A stretch of 34,117 nucleotides of DNA, from contig LRSR01004837.1 of the NCBI GenBank assembly GCA_001579985.1, positions 1 to 34,117 on the forward strand, given 5' to 3'. The DNA is from Hypsibius dujardini (taxonomy: Eukaryota > Tardigrada > Eutardigrada > Parachela > Hypsibiidae). Below, piece by piece: positions 11,101-21,800 of the stretch. Numbering within the stretch: position 1 is the stretch's first letter; every line of letters begins with the position of its first letter. The notes under the pieces are model-generated. The model made no database searches. It was given only the letters and a program-made list of their open reading frames with translations, and was not told the DNA's origin. The position numbers were made by a program, and so were the translations under genes.

Positions 11101-14100
11101 CCACTTTCCAAGCGAGATAATTCGACAGAACTCTGAAAAAAGCCATAGCAAAAGATTCAGCAATACGAACTTAATTTTGTCCGTATAACAGACCGTGTGA
11201 CCTACGCTGATTTATCGGTGTTTACTGATGCCGCAAAGAGGTTGAGTTTGGCAAAGTATTTTATTTCGCGGACGTTGACCACCGTCTCTACGGTTAAGTT
11301 GGAGCTTGCATCAGGCCAAGCTCCTTTGAATATTTCGACCCATTTCTCGACGGATAGACCCAAGCTGGCCGTATAATTTCCAGAAAAACTGCTCAGTGGC
11401 ATGAGATGTTGCAATGCATGCTCGTCCCATGTTTCCTGAGGCGTCAATGTTTCCTGCAAACGATCCAGACGTCCGCGTGACGATCTAAATTGATTTAACC
11501 GCAACCCTACTACGATGACCGTATCTACAACCAGAAGCGCAATACTAGAGGTGGCAACCCCAGCCACTCCCCTAGGGTGCCCCTTCGGGGTACAGCAGAG
11601 ATCCGGACCCCTGGAACTGATATTCGTCCAAAGCTTTATTAATACATTTTCGATCGAATGGTAATGACAGGGATTCAGACTTCTGCTGTACTTTCGAGGG
11701 CGCCCCCTAGGGAGTTGCTTGCGTTGCCACACCCTTGGTAAATATAACACACCAACTACCATGGGGTAATTGGGAGGGGAGCAAGGACCCGGTCGGCCCA
11801 ACGGTCAATTGACCACTGTCTATAATTGTTTGAACAGTTTCTGCGGTTATCAAGCGAAGAATCATTTGGTGGCTCCATATGTCTGCTCGCATGTCTGGTA
11901 AGGCAGTCTATCTGACCAAAAACTAACTTTGACTTTGCGCGAGAAAGAGTGGTCGGATTAATATAGTAAAGGCAGTTGCCCCAAGGCCCCCTCCGTTACG
12001 TGTCTGTATCCACGGGACAGGTGGCACTGGGGTAACTGCCACTACCTAGCTAATTAGCAGGCTTAACCCAGGAACCACTTTTAATTTACTTTAAAAAACA
12101 GATTTGTCACAGAGCACTTTTCATCAGCAAAGTCGACCAAAACTCAAAGCTCTCCCTAAAATCTCGCCTCGGATGGCAATTTGATTCATTGTTGTGGCTG
12201 CCCAGGGGCAGTGTTTATTTTTATTACGAATTTTCCCCGTCACCTCCAATAAAATTCCCTAAGGCTTGTGCCTTGGACTGGCCTCCTCGTTCGAGAAGAC
12301 GGCAACCCCCCCCCCTCCCACACCGAATGTTCCGTGATTACATATTTACTCTTAATGAACGGGTATTTCAATGCAAACTTTTCAAAGTCGTCTTTTTCGA
12401 ACTAATTCCAAATTGAGATATTCGCAAATATTTTTACAGAACTGCGTTTGTTTGCGTACATACCATTGCCAGCTCTATTTCAAAAGCCAGAATGCGTCCA
12501 AAAAGTGCGGTCGCTACTTCCGCAGTGACGTCAGATCTGCCCTGCGCTGCCGCAAGAAGCATAGCGACCTCCGCGCCATATTGTACGTACGCGGCTCGTG
12601 CAGCGGTTGCGTCCGGGCTCAGGAGCCAGAACCGGTTCAGGGTGAACCGTCCAGTGTCGAAGTTGATTACGTTAGTTTCCGGTGTTAAGAGACCTCCTGC
12701 GATATAATGCGTGAAGAGGCCCAGTGAGTTGCCGTACTTGAAAGCGGTCGAAACGACCTTGGCGACGTCCACAGGGGGCAGTGTTGGGATAGCAGAGAGG
12801 AACGGCCAGGTTTCTAGACCGGCTGCGTAGTCCTGTTTCACGTGCTCTTCGAGAGCGATCAGTGCTGTTTGCTCGATTGAATCTGAGCAAAGAGCGTTTG
12901 ATTAAGGACTGCGTTATTTTCCTAAATGAACTACGTATTGAAGAGTTTAGTAAGCTATCCCTAGGAATGGGGGGGGGGTGTAGGGTCCCTATAGGGACCT
13001 ACCCTTGTTTGGAATCTATTTGGGTAACCCAAATAGATTCCAATTCCGTGGAACACCATGGAAGTGGAATATTCCATTTTCCAAACAAAGGTAATTGGCA
13101 TAGAACCTGAAATTCCCCCTGAAATTTTCCCTGGGGAGGGCAAAAGGGCGCCGCTCAGGAGCGCCCATGCCTCGCGCCCACCCTTGGCCCCCCAGTTAAA
13201 GCAATTCCATTCCAAGCTTGCTCACAATTTGAGACCCCATACCTATTATAGCTTGTATAAAAAGGTGTGATTAGGAAAACGTACGGTTAGATACTGTATG
13301 ACTTACAAATCACGTCGCAGGTATGGATTCACGTCCCACGTTCTCCTTCTTCTTTCACCTTCTTCCAACTTCTCTGTCCACACTCCGCAACCTTTTCATG
13401 TTTTCGAAACTCTTCACGTTCCTGATTTCACCTTAATTACGTTTTACGCCCATTGACGAGGGTGTAAGGACACTTCTCCCATACAATGTCCCATCACCAG
13501 AGACCCGTATCGGTGTATTAAAAATTTGATGACAAATCCGCTAAAATTAATTGTGAACCCAAATCACGTATCGACCGCTACGCCAGCAAACTAGCAGATT
13601 CTTGCAGATTTAGCGTTTGTCTTCTAATGTCTACGCCTCGATCAGAGACCCAAGACCAAATCAAATGGCAAAAACCTTGTAGACGCTATCTGCTCTTTAT
13701 ACGAGTAGATGTTCCCGTTTTAACGTTTGAAATTTCACAAACAGAATTTGACTTTGTCATTTTAAGACACAATGGCTATATCAATCATGATTAGTTATAA
13801 CAGGTTTATGTATCAATGGCTCTCTAATGCGATGTGTCTTTCGGGAATTGCGTCCTTTAGCTAATCAATCTGGAGAATGGAAAGTACGAGAGATACAATT
13901 TGGAACGCAAAAAATATCATAAAAGTGAAATTGATAAGGGATCGTTCAACAATTATGTCATCGAATTTAGGGGGGTACGTGTCAGCAATCGATGACGAGG
14001 TCTTACGTATAGGGAGTGAGGGTCTGTCCTTGGATTAAGTCAACAATTTTAAATCTCAAAATTTTCTTGACTCTGAGAGTTTGATAAAACGTGTATTTCA

Positions 14101-15859
14101 GTAACATTTTATAGACCTACATACCATTATTCTTCCCTTCATTTGAGCATCATACTAATATTGACAAGAGGTTAGTAAGGCTGGGTTGACTGACATTCCC
14201 ATCATTACCGATCTAGACGCTTTTCTTCGTTCTGATTTTAAATATGCGGAGGATAACTAAGTGTTATTGGTGCTGAAATTTTGTCAATAAAGCGGAAATT
14301 TAAGATTTTGACGCATAGGGGGCTCCAACGGCGCTTACATAAGCGTTTGAATTTCAGGGGGGGTGGGGGTAAAAAGAAATAATGACGAGCTCTGACAGAG
14401 GGGAGGTAAGGGTAAGGCCACCTAATATCGAGCGCTTACGTAATTGTTGAACGATCCCTAAGAGAAGGTGAACGTGAAAACGGGAAGAAAACGTAAAAGG
14501 GGAAGGCGAACGTTAAACGTGAGACCGAGACCATACAAAACCGATGCAAAGTACCTTGCTATCAGTTAGCGCATTTTCATATTTGTTGCAAATAATTTTG
14601 ATATCCAGTCTATATATATATATATATTTTACTGTAAATGCCGATATAACCGGCGCTGATCGTTTGAGGTAGTATAATAAATAAATATCGTATCAGGAGT
14701 CACAGGAAACAATGTGGATTTACTGTACATATCCTCACATTACTTACTGCGATGATGTTCTACTACCCCCCCCCCCCCCCACCCCACCCAATTCCCATCT
14801 CCTACAGCTCGTACCTGTGTCAAGGCAGGTTTGGAAATATTTTTGCATCTTTTCCGTGGCAGAAGCGGCCGCACCAACGGGCAGTTCTTGATTGCTAGTT
14901 AGCACGCCTAGAAAGATTCTGCAATCTTATCAGTACCGTTCGGTAATCACGGACAATAAGCACTGATACTTTTTAAATCTCGGACCATTTGGTGATTGAG
15001 AAGATCAAAGGCACCCCATCGCGCCTTATCGTCCGGCATGGGTTCGGTCCGGTTCCAGCCTCCACATGCGAACTCGTAAAAGTCATCGCACGGATTGGCG
15101 TCCCTTTTGAAACGAAAAGTCTTAAGGATCAAAGGTGAAGCAGGCTGCCGTTTACAGACTACAGTAGCTTCGGGCAGCATGGGTTATAAATCACCATTTT
15201 AAGTAAACTTCTGCTGTACGCCTGTACCTGTTTATGACTTTGTTCAGATGTGCCGCTGTAAAAGGTTCAAAATGAAACATGCTTACCGACGTTTTTGGTT
15301 ACTTTCTCGAATAAGCAGCATAAATTTGACGGGGTTCACTGACCGGCTGAGATGCATGTTGGCGTCAGGCATGTCTGAACAGTGGGAGCGCTGGTAGAAC
15401 CACTGGTCCCGGTGCTCATACTTGAACTCGTGACGTTGTTCTTAATGTCACTCGTTGCTCCGCTAGAAAAAGCGGGGCTGCCAGTTGCGTTCATTGCCGG
15501 AGCTGCTGTTCCTGAGTCATGATCTAATGCCGCGTAAAAAAATGCTTGTTTTGCACGCAGTATCATGTATAGTAACTGTTGGCTTTGCTAAGAGTAATTT
15601 ATGGGCTCGCGGCAAAACTTTTTCTACCTTTTGAGACCTCCGTGACATACAGTAAAATGAAAGTGATGGTCACCAGGAACATGATGAACAGCAGCATTAC
15701 GAGGGTTTTCATCTTGGTCTTGGTTGACATCCTTCCTGGGATGCGTGGCCTACGCGAATGAGACGAAGGAAGATCAACAAAAAAGTCAAAGAACTACGTG
15801 TTATGTGTCAAAGTGTTCAAAGGAACTCACTGTTTTTTTTCGACCTGTAGCTCCTGCAT
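8198..15859 (-). CDS. M13 metallopeptidase gene 1 (neprilysin/ECE-like), 18 exons
   Basis: Type II membrane zinc endopeptidase that would trim peptides outside the cell. Exons, high to low: 15859-15831, 15749-15628, 15544-15344, 15255-15228, 15103-14970, 14907-14815, 12882-12464, 11453-11206, 11132-10910, 10828-10778, 10702-10574, 10499-10340, 9721-9602, 9528-9338, 9268-9190, 9107-9079, 8445-8397, 8322-8198 (stop TAA). All junctions are GT..AG and in phase; the total is 2430 nt, 809 residues. It has a 25-residue tail, a membrane span at about 26-44, and a Ser/Thr/Ala-rich stalk at about 51-108. Then come [24 protein letters not shown] (602-605), zinc site HEITH (643-647), ENVAD with third ligand E703, AHSPGKFR (H771) and end AVW. 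Oddities: the stalk is 45 residues longer than in its two neighbours, the usual DDQG after HEITH is DIYG, and the C-terminal CRVW cysteine and its partner are missing. Family identity is certain; the natural peptide substrate is unknown. Confidence 0.93.
8816..8904. repeat. Small inverted repeat in gene 1 intron (ggggcggagct type)
   Basis: The left arm cagtgggcggagctggcaat (8816-8835) pairs imperfectly with ttgccataactccgccccct (8884-8903). It lies in the intron between the WCG and YAQ exons. Similar cores recur at about 26206-26220 (ccatagctccgcccctt) and 32095-32108 (gggggcggagctgt), so this may be a short dispersed element or its remnant. Confidence 0.5.
11551..11730. repeat. 180-bp MITE-like element with ~48-bp inverted arms, gene 1 intron
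   Basis: The left arm starts gtggcaaccccagccactcc (11551 to about 11599). The right arm (about 11682-11730) ends ggagttgcttgcgttgccac and pairs with it, sharing a cctaggg centre and a tacagcag/ctgctgta inner edge. It sits in the about 1-kb intron between exons 12882-12464 and 11453-11206. Non-coding. Confidence 0.8.
11966..12045. repeat. Short inverted repeat (80 bp), gene 1 intron
   Basis: gtaaaggcagttgccccaag (from 11966) pairs with ctggggtaactgccactac (ending 12045). It lies in the same intron as the 11551 element but is unrelated to it apart from a shared ggca/tgcc flavour. Probably a second small fold-back element. Confidence 0.65.
12960..13215. repeat. Cluster of nested palindromes in gene 1 intron
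   Basis: It contains several perfect or near-perfect palindromes. 12985-12998 (gtccctatagggac) is perfect. 13011-13041 has 15-base arms, ggaatctatttgggt and its complement, around one base. 13067-13078 (tggaatattcca) is perfect. An outer pair, cccttgtttgga near 13002 and tccaaacaaagg near 13079, encloses the last two. G-run and C-run edges follow (about 12970 and 13187). Non-coding. Confidence 0.75.
13937..14459. repeat. ~523-bp element with agggatcgttcaacaatta ends, gene 1 intron
   Basis: The terminal inverted repeats agggatcgttcaacaattat (13937) and gtaattgttgaacgatccct (ending 14459) are nearly perfect over about 20 bases. The interior is not palindromic and has G-runs and no coding frame. 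This is typical of a non-autonomous DNA transposon deletion derivative. It lies in the about 1.9-kb intron between exons 14907-14815 and 12882-12464. Confidence 0.8.
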
Positions 15860-16041
15860 CTTGCCAGTGTTCGGCTAAAAATCGAAATGGAAAGCGAATA
15901 AGCGAGAAATTATACATAAATACAGTCACCACATTTTGTACCCGGCTCGTACTGTCTCTCAGAAAAATAAAACGAATTTCACAATACCGCTTGATTAGAT
16001 TAGAATTTACGTTGGATCATAGTGACTACCGACCGACATGT
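15860..16041. other. 5' flank of M13 gene 1
   Basis: Region just upstream of the gene 1 start codon (15859, minus strand). It should contain the promoter and 5' UTR. No named promoter element was recognised. Confidence 0.4.
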
Positions 16042-16519
16042 ACGTAAGGTAAAGAGGGAAATCCGCGCTGGACGCAAAGCGGACGCGGATATTCCGCGTG
16101 GAAATGAACATTTTTTTCCACGTCCACGCCGCACCGCTTAGGATTGTTACCAGGTCCTTCCGCGCTGCTTGTATACAAGTTTAATTTAATTATTGTAAAA
16201 CACTTGAATCTTTATTTTTTTTTCGGTGTATATGCCAGGTTTGTATACAGGTATGAAAATTTACATTATTTTACCTCTGAGTTTCATTGATTTCCCTTAG
16301 AATTTATAGTTAAGACCTATACGGTGAATAAAATTCAATTGCAAAAGGCGGAAAAATTCCGCGCCGCACCGCGCCCCGTTTACGAATTGAAAGTTTTCGC
16401 GTGGTTCCGCGTGGATTTCAGGATTTAAACTTGCGCGTGAGTCCGCCCTGCGTAAAATTTGAGATTTTTTTCTGCGTTCGCGTCCGAAAAGTCACGCGGT
16501 TTCCCTTTCTAACGTAAGG
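16042..16519. mobile_element. hAT-like non-autonomous element with 8-bp target-site duplication
   Basis: The 8-base direct repeat acgtaagg (16042-16049 and 16512-16519) brackets a 462-bp element. Its ends are taaagagggaaa and, on the other strand, tagaaagggaaa (10 of 12 identical), each followed by a ccgcg block. An 8-bp duplication with TA-rich short inverted repeats fits the hAT superfamily. The interior is rich in ccgcg and cgcgt subrepeats in both orientations (16072-16105, 16355-16500) and has no transposase frame. It lies between M13 genes 1 and 2. Confidence 0.85.
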
Positions 16520-18041
16520 CATTCTGATTCCGACACAATGCGAATTGTCGATACAGCACAATCTACACTTGCGAAGGGGATAGAGAATTTGTTGCCGAAC
16601 CGCAAATTAAGTTGAGGGTTCGGACACTCCTGGCCTCTTGCCACTCAGTGTAGTTACTTCCTCCCATGCGTTCCATCACTCTAAGTTCTCCGGTTTGCTG
16701 CCCTGACTGACGCCGACTTGAAAGCTCGAAGGTCAAGTTTTATTGCTGAAAATGAGTGACGATGCGTGTATAGACGCATTTTGCTAATTAATACCCGGTT
16801 CGGGAATGCTTTTGAGACAAATTTCGCCACGCTCATGCTCGCAGAGTGTACGCATTAAAGAAAAAATGTAAATTCCAGTTTTATTTTACATTTAGAGACT
16901 ACAAAATGTATACTCATGCATAGGTAGGTCCTAAAACTCGTCGCGGTCTTGCTAAGTATTACTTTAAGGACTCGGGTAGAAATTGTCCGTGGCCCAGCGC
17001 AGTAAGGAATATTATCATTTATTCGCGTAAAACTCCAACAAACCGCTTACGCGCGCCTTGCTTCCTCTAATAAAAAAATGTGACACAGCTATTGTTAAGA
17101 CCTGTTACTGTACGCTTCCGATCTCTAGGGTCAATTTAGGTCCGGCCCGAAAACACGTTCCGTCGCTCGCTTGGTTGTTCATTCAGATTCACTTAAACTT
17201 TACTGACTTAGAAATTTCGAAACCGAAATAATCATTTCAAGCAAGCTTATTTTGGCGAGCTGTCCAAATTAGGTTTTGGTTTTCCGGAACCAATCATTTT
17301 TTTGGTAGCAAATTGGTGTGTGCTACCTGGATGGGTGTGACCTGGACTATTGTCGAGGTTGGGTCTGCCATTGGTTTTTGTCTGGCATTTTCCGGAATTT
17401 ACACTCGATAGGGAGGGAACAAGCACGTCCAAGCACGTGCGCGGTGATGAAGCCGTCACCTTCAGTAAACAGTGGAATGAACCAAGTGCAGACTTCATCT
17501 CACGAACGGACTGCTGATATACTGAAACCCGAATAAGGACTGGTCTGAGAGCTCAAGACTTTTTTACCTGTCGAAAGTGTTGTCCGCTCACTGGAATCGC
17601 CATTTGCGAATTACCTCTTGTACGTTCGCTCAGTCGTCTAGACCACTTTCGTCTTAATCAGACACATGATGTACGTTACCATCAATTTGAAAGCTTTTGA
17701 ATCAATGAGCGACAACTACAACGGCTATTTTTTTAGCCAACCGTTATGTTATTCCTTAAACCGTAAATGGGAATATAGAAGCATTTAATATACACATCTG
17801 ACGTCGTGTTCGAACTTGTGAACGGCACCCCCGTCCGTGTGGCGAACAAGTTTTCTTGTTCTTCGCTGCGACAGCACAACAAGAGGTAGTCCAGCTTAGT
17901 CCGTCGTTCTGGGATACGGTTTAAGTTAGCAAGGAAGAACGAGTACATGTAATTATATCCCACTGTTTCGGTACGAACGTCACTAATAAAAGAAGGTGAA
18001 TAATCGTTCACAATTCCAAATTTTTCAAAAGGCAAGAATAT
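16520..18041. other. Intergenic region between M13 genes 1 and 2
   Basis: No exon chain recognised. The longest frame (18035-17733, minus, 100 codons) has no known motif, no paralogous counterpart and no supporting splice structure, so I do not call it a gene. Confidence 0.5.
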
Positions 18042-18196
18042 TACTGTACTGTCGCAATTCTAACGGCCAGCTTAGCCCCGCCTCCCGCCGTGCAAGACTC
18101 ACGTCACGGATTCAATTCCAGCCCGGCCCGAGCCCGGGGGTCGTAATTTACTGGTAGGACCGAAAAACGGCCGTTAGAATCGCGACAGTACAGTAC
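18042..18196. repeat. 155-bp MITE-like element with 28-bp inverted ends
   Basis: tactgtactgtcgcaattct followed by aacggcc (18042-18068) pairs with ggccgttagaatcgcgacag followed by tacagta (18170-18196), with one or two mismatches. The interior is GC-rich (cccgcctcccgcc, gcccgagcccggggg). It lies 3' of M13 gene 2. Non-coding. Confidence 0.8.
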
Positions 18197-18849
18197 ACTG
18201 CATGTAGTTAAGGTCAATTCCGACTCGTGGGCCTGCAAGTGCTACGACCTGATGTTTTTAATGTGTATTTTCAGTTTGATTGTTTTAACTCTGAAGCATA
18301 CGTATGTATCATTCCTGAGTTTGTGGAGCGAATCAAGAAAGATTGACAGCACTCGCCCTTGAAAAACTGGTTCGCAAGTTAGTTTAACGGTCCAACTCGG
18401 GAATGAATGTCATTGAGGGGCACGAAATGGATCTAGAAAGAAGCTCTGTAATCGCGCACGACGCTGTTTATGAGTGCCGCGGTTACTCAGTCAATGAATC
18501 AAGCATTCTATCATTCATCTTCTGTCAACAGTTGGCCAAAATGCTCGACGAAACAGCTCAAAATCATGTCTAAGTTGGCAGCTGCTTGGGTGCAGAGACA
18601 AGACCGTTCAATAAGTTCAAGATATTGAGTAAAAGGTCACGGTTAAAATTGATGTGAATTGAACTGAGGTTTTGTTCAAATATGTCTATGCGGTACTGAT
18701 TACGGTACGGTACACAGTGAGTCTCAGCTATCACATTGAAAGTTCGCCAGTTCATAAAATATCACAATCTGGGTCAAGTGTAAAAATTCCATATCCGTGA
18801 ATTATGGTTAGTGATGTCAGGTTCAGTTTCTGACAGGTTTAAAAAGCCT
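18197..18849. other. 3' flank of M13 gene 2
   Basis: About 650 bases downstream of the gene 2 stop. No exon is seen, and no clear AATAAA on the minus strand close to the stop. Confidence 0.4.
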
Positions 18850-21800
18850 CTACCAAACAGCTGCTTTCTTGGCGGGATTCATGTAGGTATCCTTTGCACA
18901 CCGGTAGGCCTGCGCAAATTTCTCTGAGTTCTGGAGTGGCCCGATGATGCGAAACTTACCGGGACTGTGTGCACCTGTTAAATCCCGAAAGGTGATTTAC
19001 AAATATCCTGCTTGGTCTAATACAGTATTGTACGACTAGAAAATAGAACTTACGGTTCACTTGAAGCTCAACTTCCTGTCGGCGATAGTCTCCGCACCAC
19101 ACCTGAGCGTAACTGAGGTAGAACATTTGATCTGAAATGTAGGAATTTATAAATCGCTGCAAATACTAAAAAAAATTATTATTCGAAATATATATATACA
19201 TATATATATAAATATATATATTTAATTTATTCGTGTCCTAACCGGAGTTAAAGGTTTCGAATCCGGGAAGACGGGGCTCGTCCGTGTCGTTCAGCTTTTC
19301 CTTCCGATACATGCGATAAGCCTAAATTGAATCGGTTTATTTCGGGTTATTTTATTAACGTTTTCATTAATGTTTTATTAATATTTCTTTCAGTACTTTT
19401 TATGAATGTCTGTTCATGCTTTTAACTGTTTTTTTATTTATGTTTTTGTTTATTTTGAATCGGTTTATTTCGTACTAAAAATGCACAATAAAAGCTTCCC
19501 ATCCAACTTACGTTGTAGGACTCTTTGAGACCTCCGTTATCGGCGATGTTTTCGCCCTGGTTGTTTTCGCCCTTGAGTTGCACGCCCAGCAGGTTGTAGC
19601 CGCTGTACTGCTCGATGATGGTCTTGGCCCGGTCTTTGAAGGCTTGCTCCGACTTGGGATCCCACCAGTTTTTCAGATTGCCGTCCCCATCAGTTTGCGC
19701 ACCTTGAGAAAAATGTAAATAGTCTTGTTAAATTTGGTCAGTGGACAAAACGTGTGACGTGTTTGTTACCTTGATCGTCGAATGCGTGAGTGATCTCATG
19801 ACCGATGACTGTTCCGATGGCGGCAAAGTTCCAGTAGTGCGGATAGCCGTTGCCGAGGAAGGGCGCTTGCAGGATACCAGCGGGGAAGGCTAGAAAATGT
19901 TGTGCATTATACACTCATTTTTTTCAGATTAAATAGTTCATCTCAATAAGCGAAAATGAGTTTTGTTAATTTAAATTAAACGGTTCTTAATTTGATTTAA
20001 AATTTGATGGCTGGCACATGTTTAGTTTTACTTTAGTATGAGTGATAATATGTAACAGCATTCTTAATTTAATTTACGATCAGACTTTGGCCGTGTGCTC
20101 GTTTTAATTTACCGTGATGGCTTCGAACTTTCAGTTGAAATTCAAAATCTTGATTTAAAGAATACTAAAATACACAAATTGAAAACGTACAGATCGAATT
20201 GTGACTGGGTGAGTAGAAGGCGTTGACGACTGCTGATCCAGTAATCCAGTCCAAGGGGTCATTACCCTTGAGGTACAGTCTTCCCTCAACCTCGACTTGA
20301 AATCTGCGTCCGGCCAGGAAGTTGAGGAGATAGTCGTCGTGAGCGATGAACTAAATGGGCAAAAAATAAAAGACGGTTCACTTAAATGTCTAGCAATTTT
20401 TTCGAAATGTTCTTCCGCTCCTCATAACGAAAAATCATTCCGATGCGAAATGCACCGATGTGTGAATTAATTCGCTCGCGAAACTTTCTCGAGATCTCGA
20501 TTCGCAAACGTGAGTTCCAGTGAATAATTTTTACGCGACTCACGTTAGCGTGCTCGTCATCGACCGCGGTGACGTTGTCCATGAGATAGTCGTCATACGC
20601 TAAGCGTGCGACTATCTTGTTGGCTTTCCTCAACGCCGCTTCTCTGGTCTCCTCTTCCATCCAGTATGAGGTCTTCACGATCTCTCGGAAGGCATTGAGC
20701 AGATACTCAATCATGGTTTGCAGCTGGATAGAGGTCAAACAAATTGATAGTTATATTATGACGATAATTATAACCGAACAAATCAATACAGTAAGCAGGG
20801 TATTCGGACTTACTTCGGCCTTTGCCTCCCTCCGGAAAAAGTTTCGCACGTACAGGCTGCCGATGGCGTTGGGGAATTGCCCGTTGACCACCGCCACGCA
20901 AGACTCTGCACGAGGCGGGGCCTGAGTCGCGCCGGACACAACGGCCACGTACTTTTGGTAGGCGTCTCGGTACTTCGCGCCCAAGCGTGTGACGAGGGGC
21001 TCCACCACTTTCCAGGCAAGGTAGTTCGACAGCACCCTGTAAAATGAACGGATAGATTGATAGATGCTTAACACAAGTCCTAAGTTACTAATGACTGATT
21101 GCCTTAGTCCAGCCTTTTACGTGTAGAAGCACAAAGTATTGTTTTTCCACAATTCAATTACTGCCCGTCAATATTCCCCCTCCCACCGGAGTAAGGTAAG
21201 GCATCTGTTTCTTTGTGTCTTTTGCTAATTCTCAAACGAAAAATTTCATTTTTTCAACTCATTGAAAACAGCTGAAGACATCACATATATCAGTCGAGCT
21301 TTATTGAAACAAATCGGTATAGTTTTTGTCGATGCAACGATATTTCGCACCCAAATAACTTGTATAGCGACCTATCGTATTGTACCTCCGAATTCGTATC
21401 CGGATACATTTTGCACCCAGACATAAGTTATGCCAATAATGGACCTCAACCATTTTTACTTTAAACGTACATCGAACTAGAATCTTCCCGGGATTTCAGA
21501 AAGCATTACACACTCAAAGTTATTCAGCATAATGTGTCAAAAAGCGTGTCAGTTGACAAGGGTTAGCGCTTCGTGCCCAAAATGTCTGTGACTGCGAATT
21601 GTCAGGGTGCAAATTATCTGGATACTACTTCTCTGGTTGCAATTGGTCCGCGCAAGGTTTTAGCGCCAAAACAAAGTTGCGATGTCCAAAGAACCTCGTT
21701 TTTTCACAAAATGTTCCAAAAACTTGTTGAAAAAATGTATGATGACAGTCCAATTTCTAAACTACATCTGACACATGATATCTCTGCCGTAAACGCATTT

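Noticed and set aside
12189-13270. Plus-strand frames opposite gene 1 exon 12882-12464 and its flanks
   Set aside because: Shadows of the M13 exon or frames through palindromes; no recognisable protein.
17733-18035. 100-codon minus-strand frame between M13 genes 1 and 2
   Set aside because: No motif, no splice partners, no counterpart between the other paralogues; could be chance.
18085-18130. Possible tRNA-like B box (ggattcaattcc) in the 18042 element, suggesting a SINE
   Set aside because: No A box at the right distance, no tail, and the palindromic ends fit a MITE better.
20382-20543. Extension of the gene 2 exon past 20544 (frame stays open to 20382)
   Set aside because: A good gtgagt donor ends the exon at 20544 at the position conserved in genes 1 and 3.
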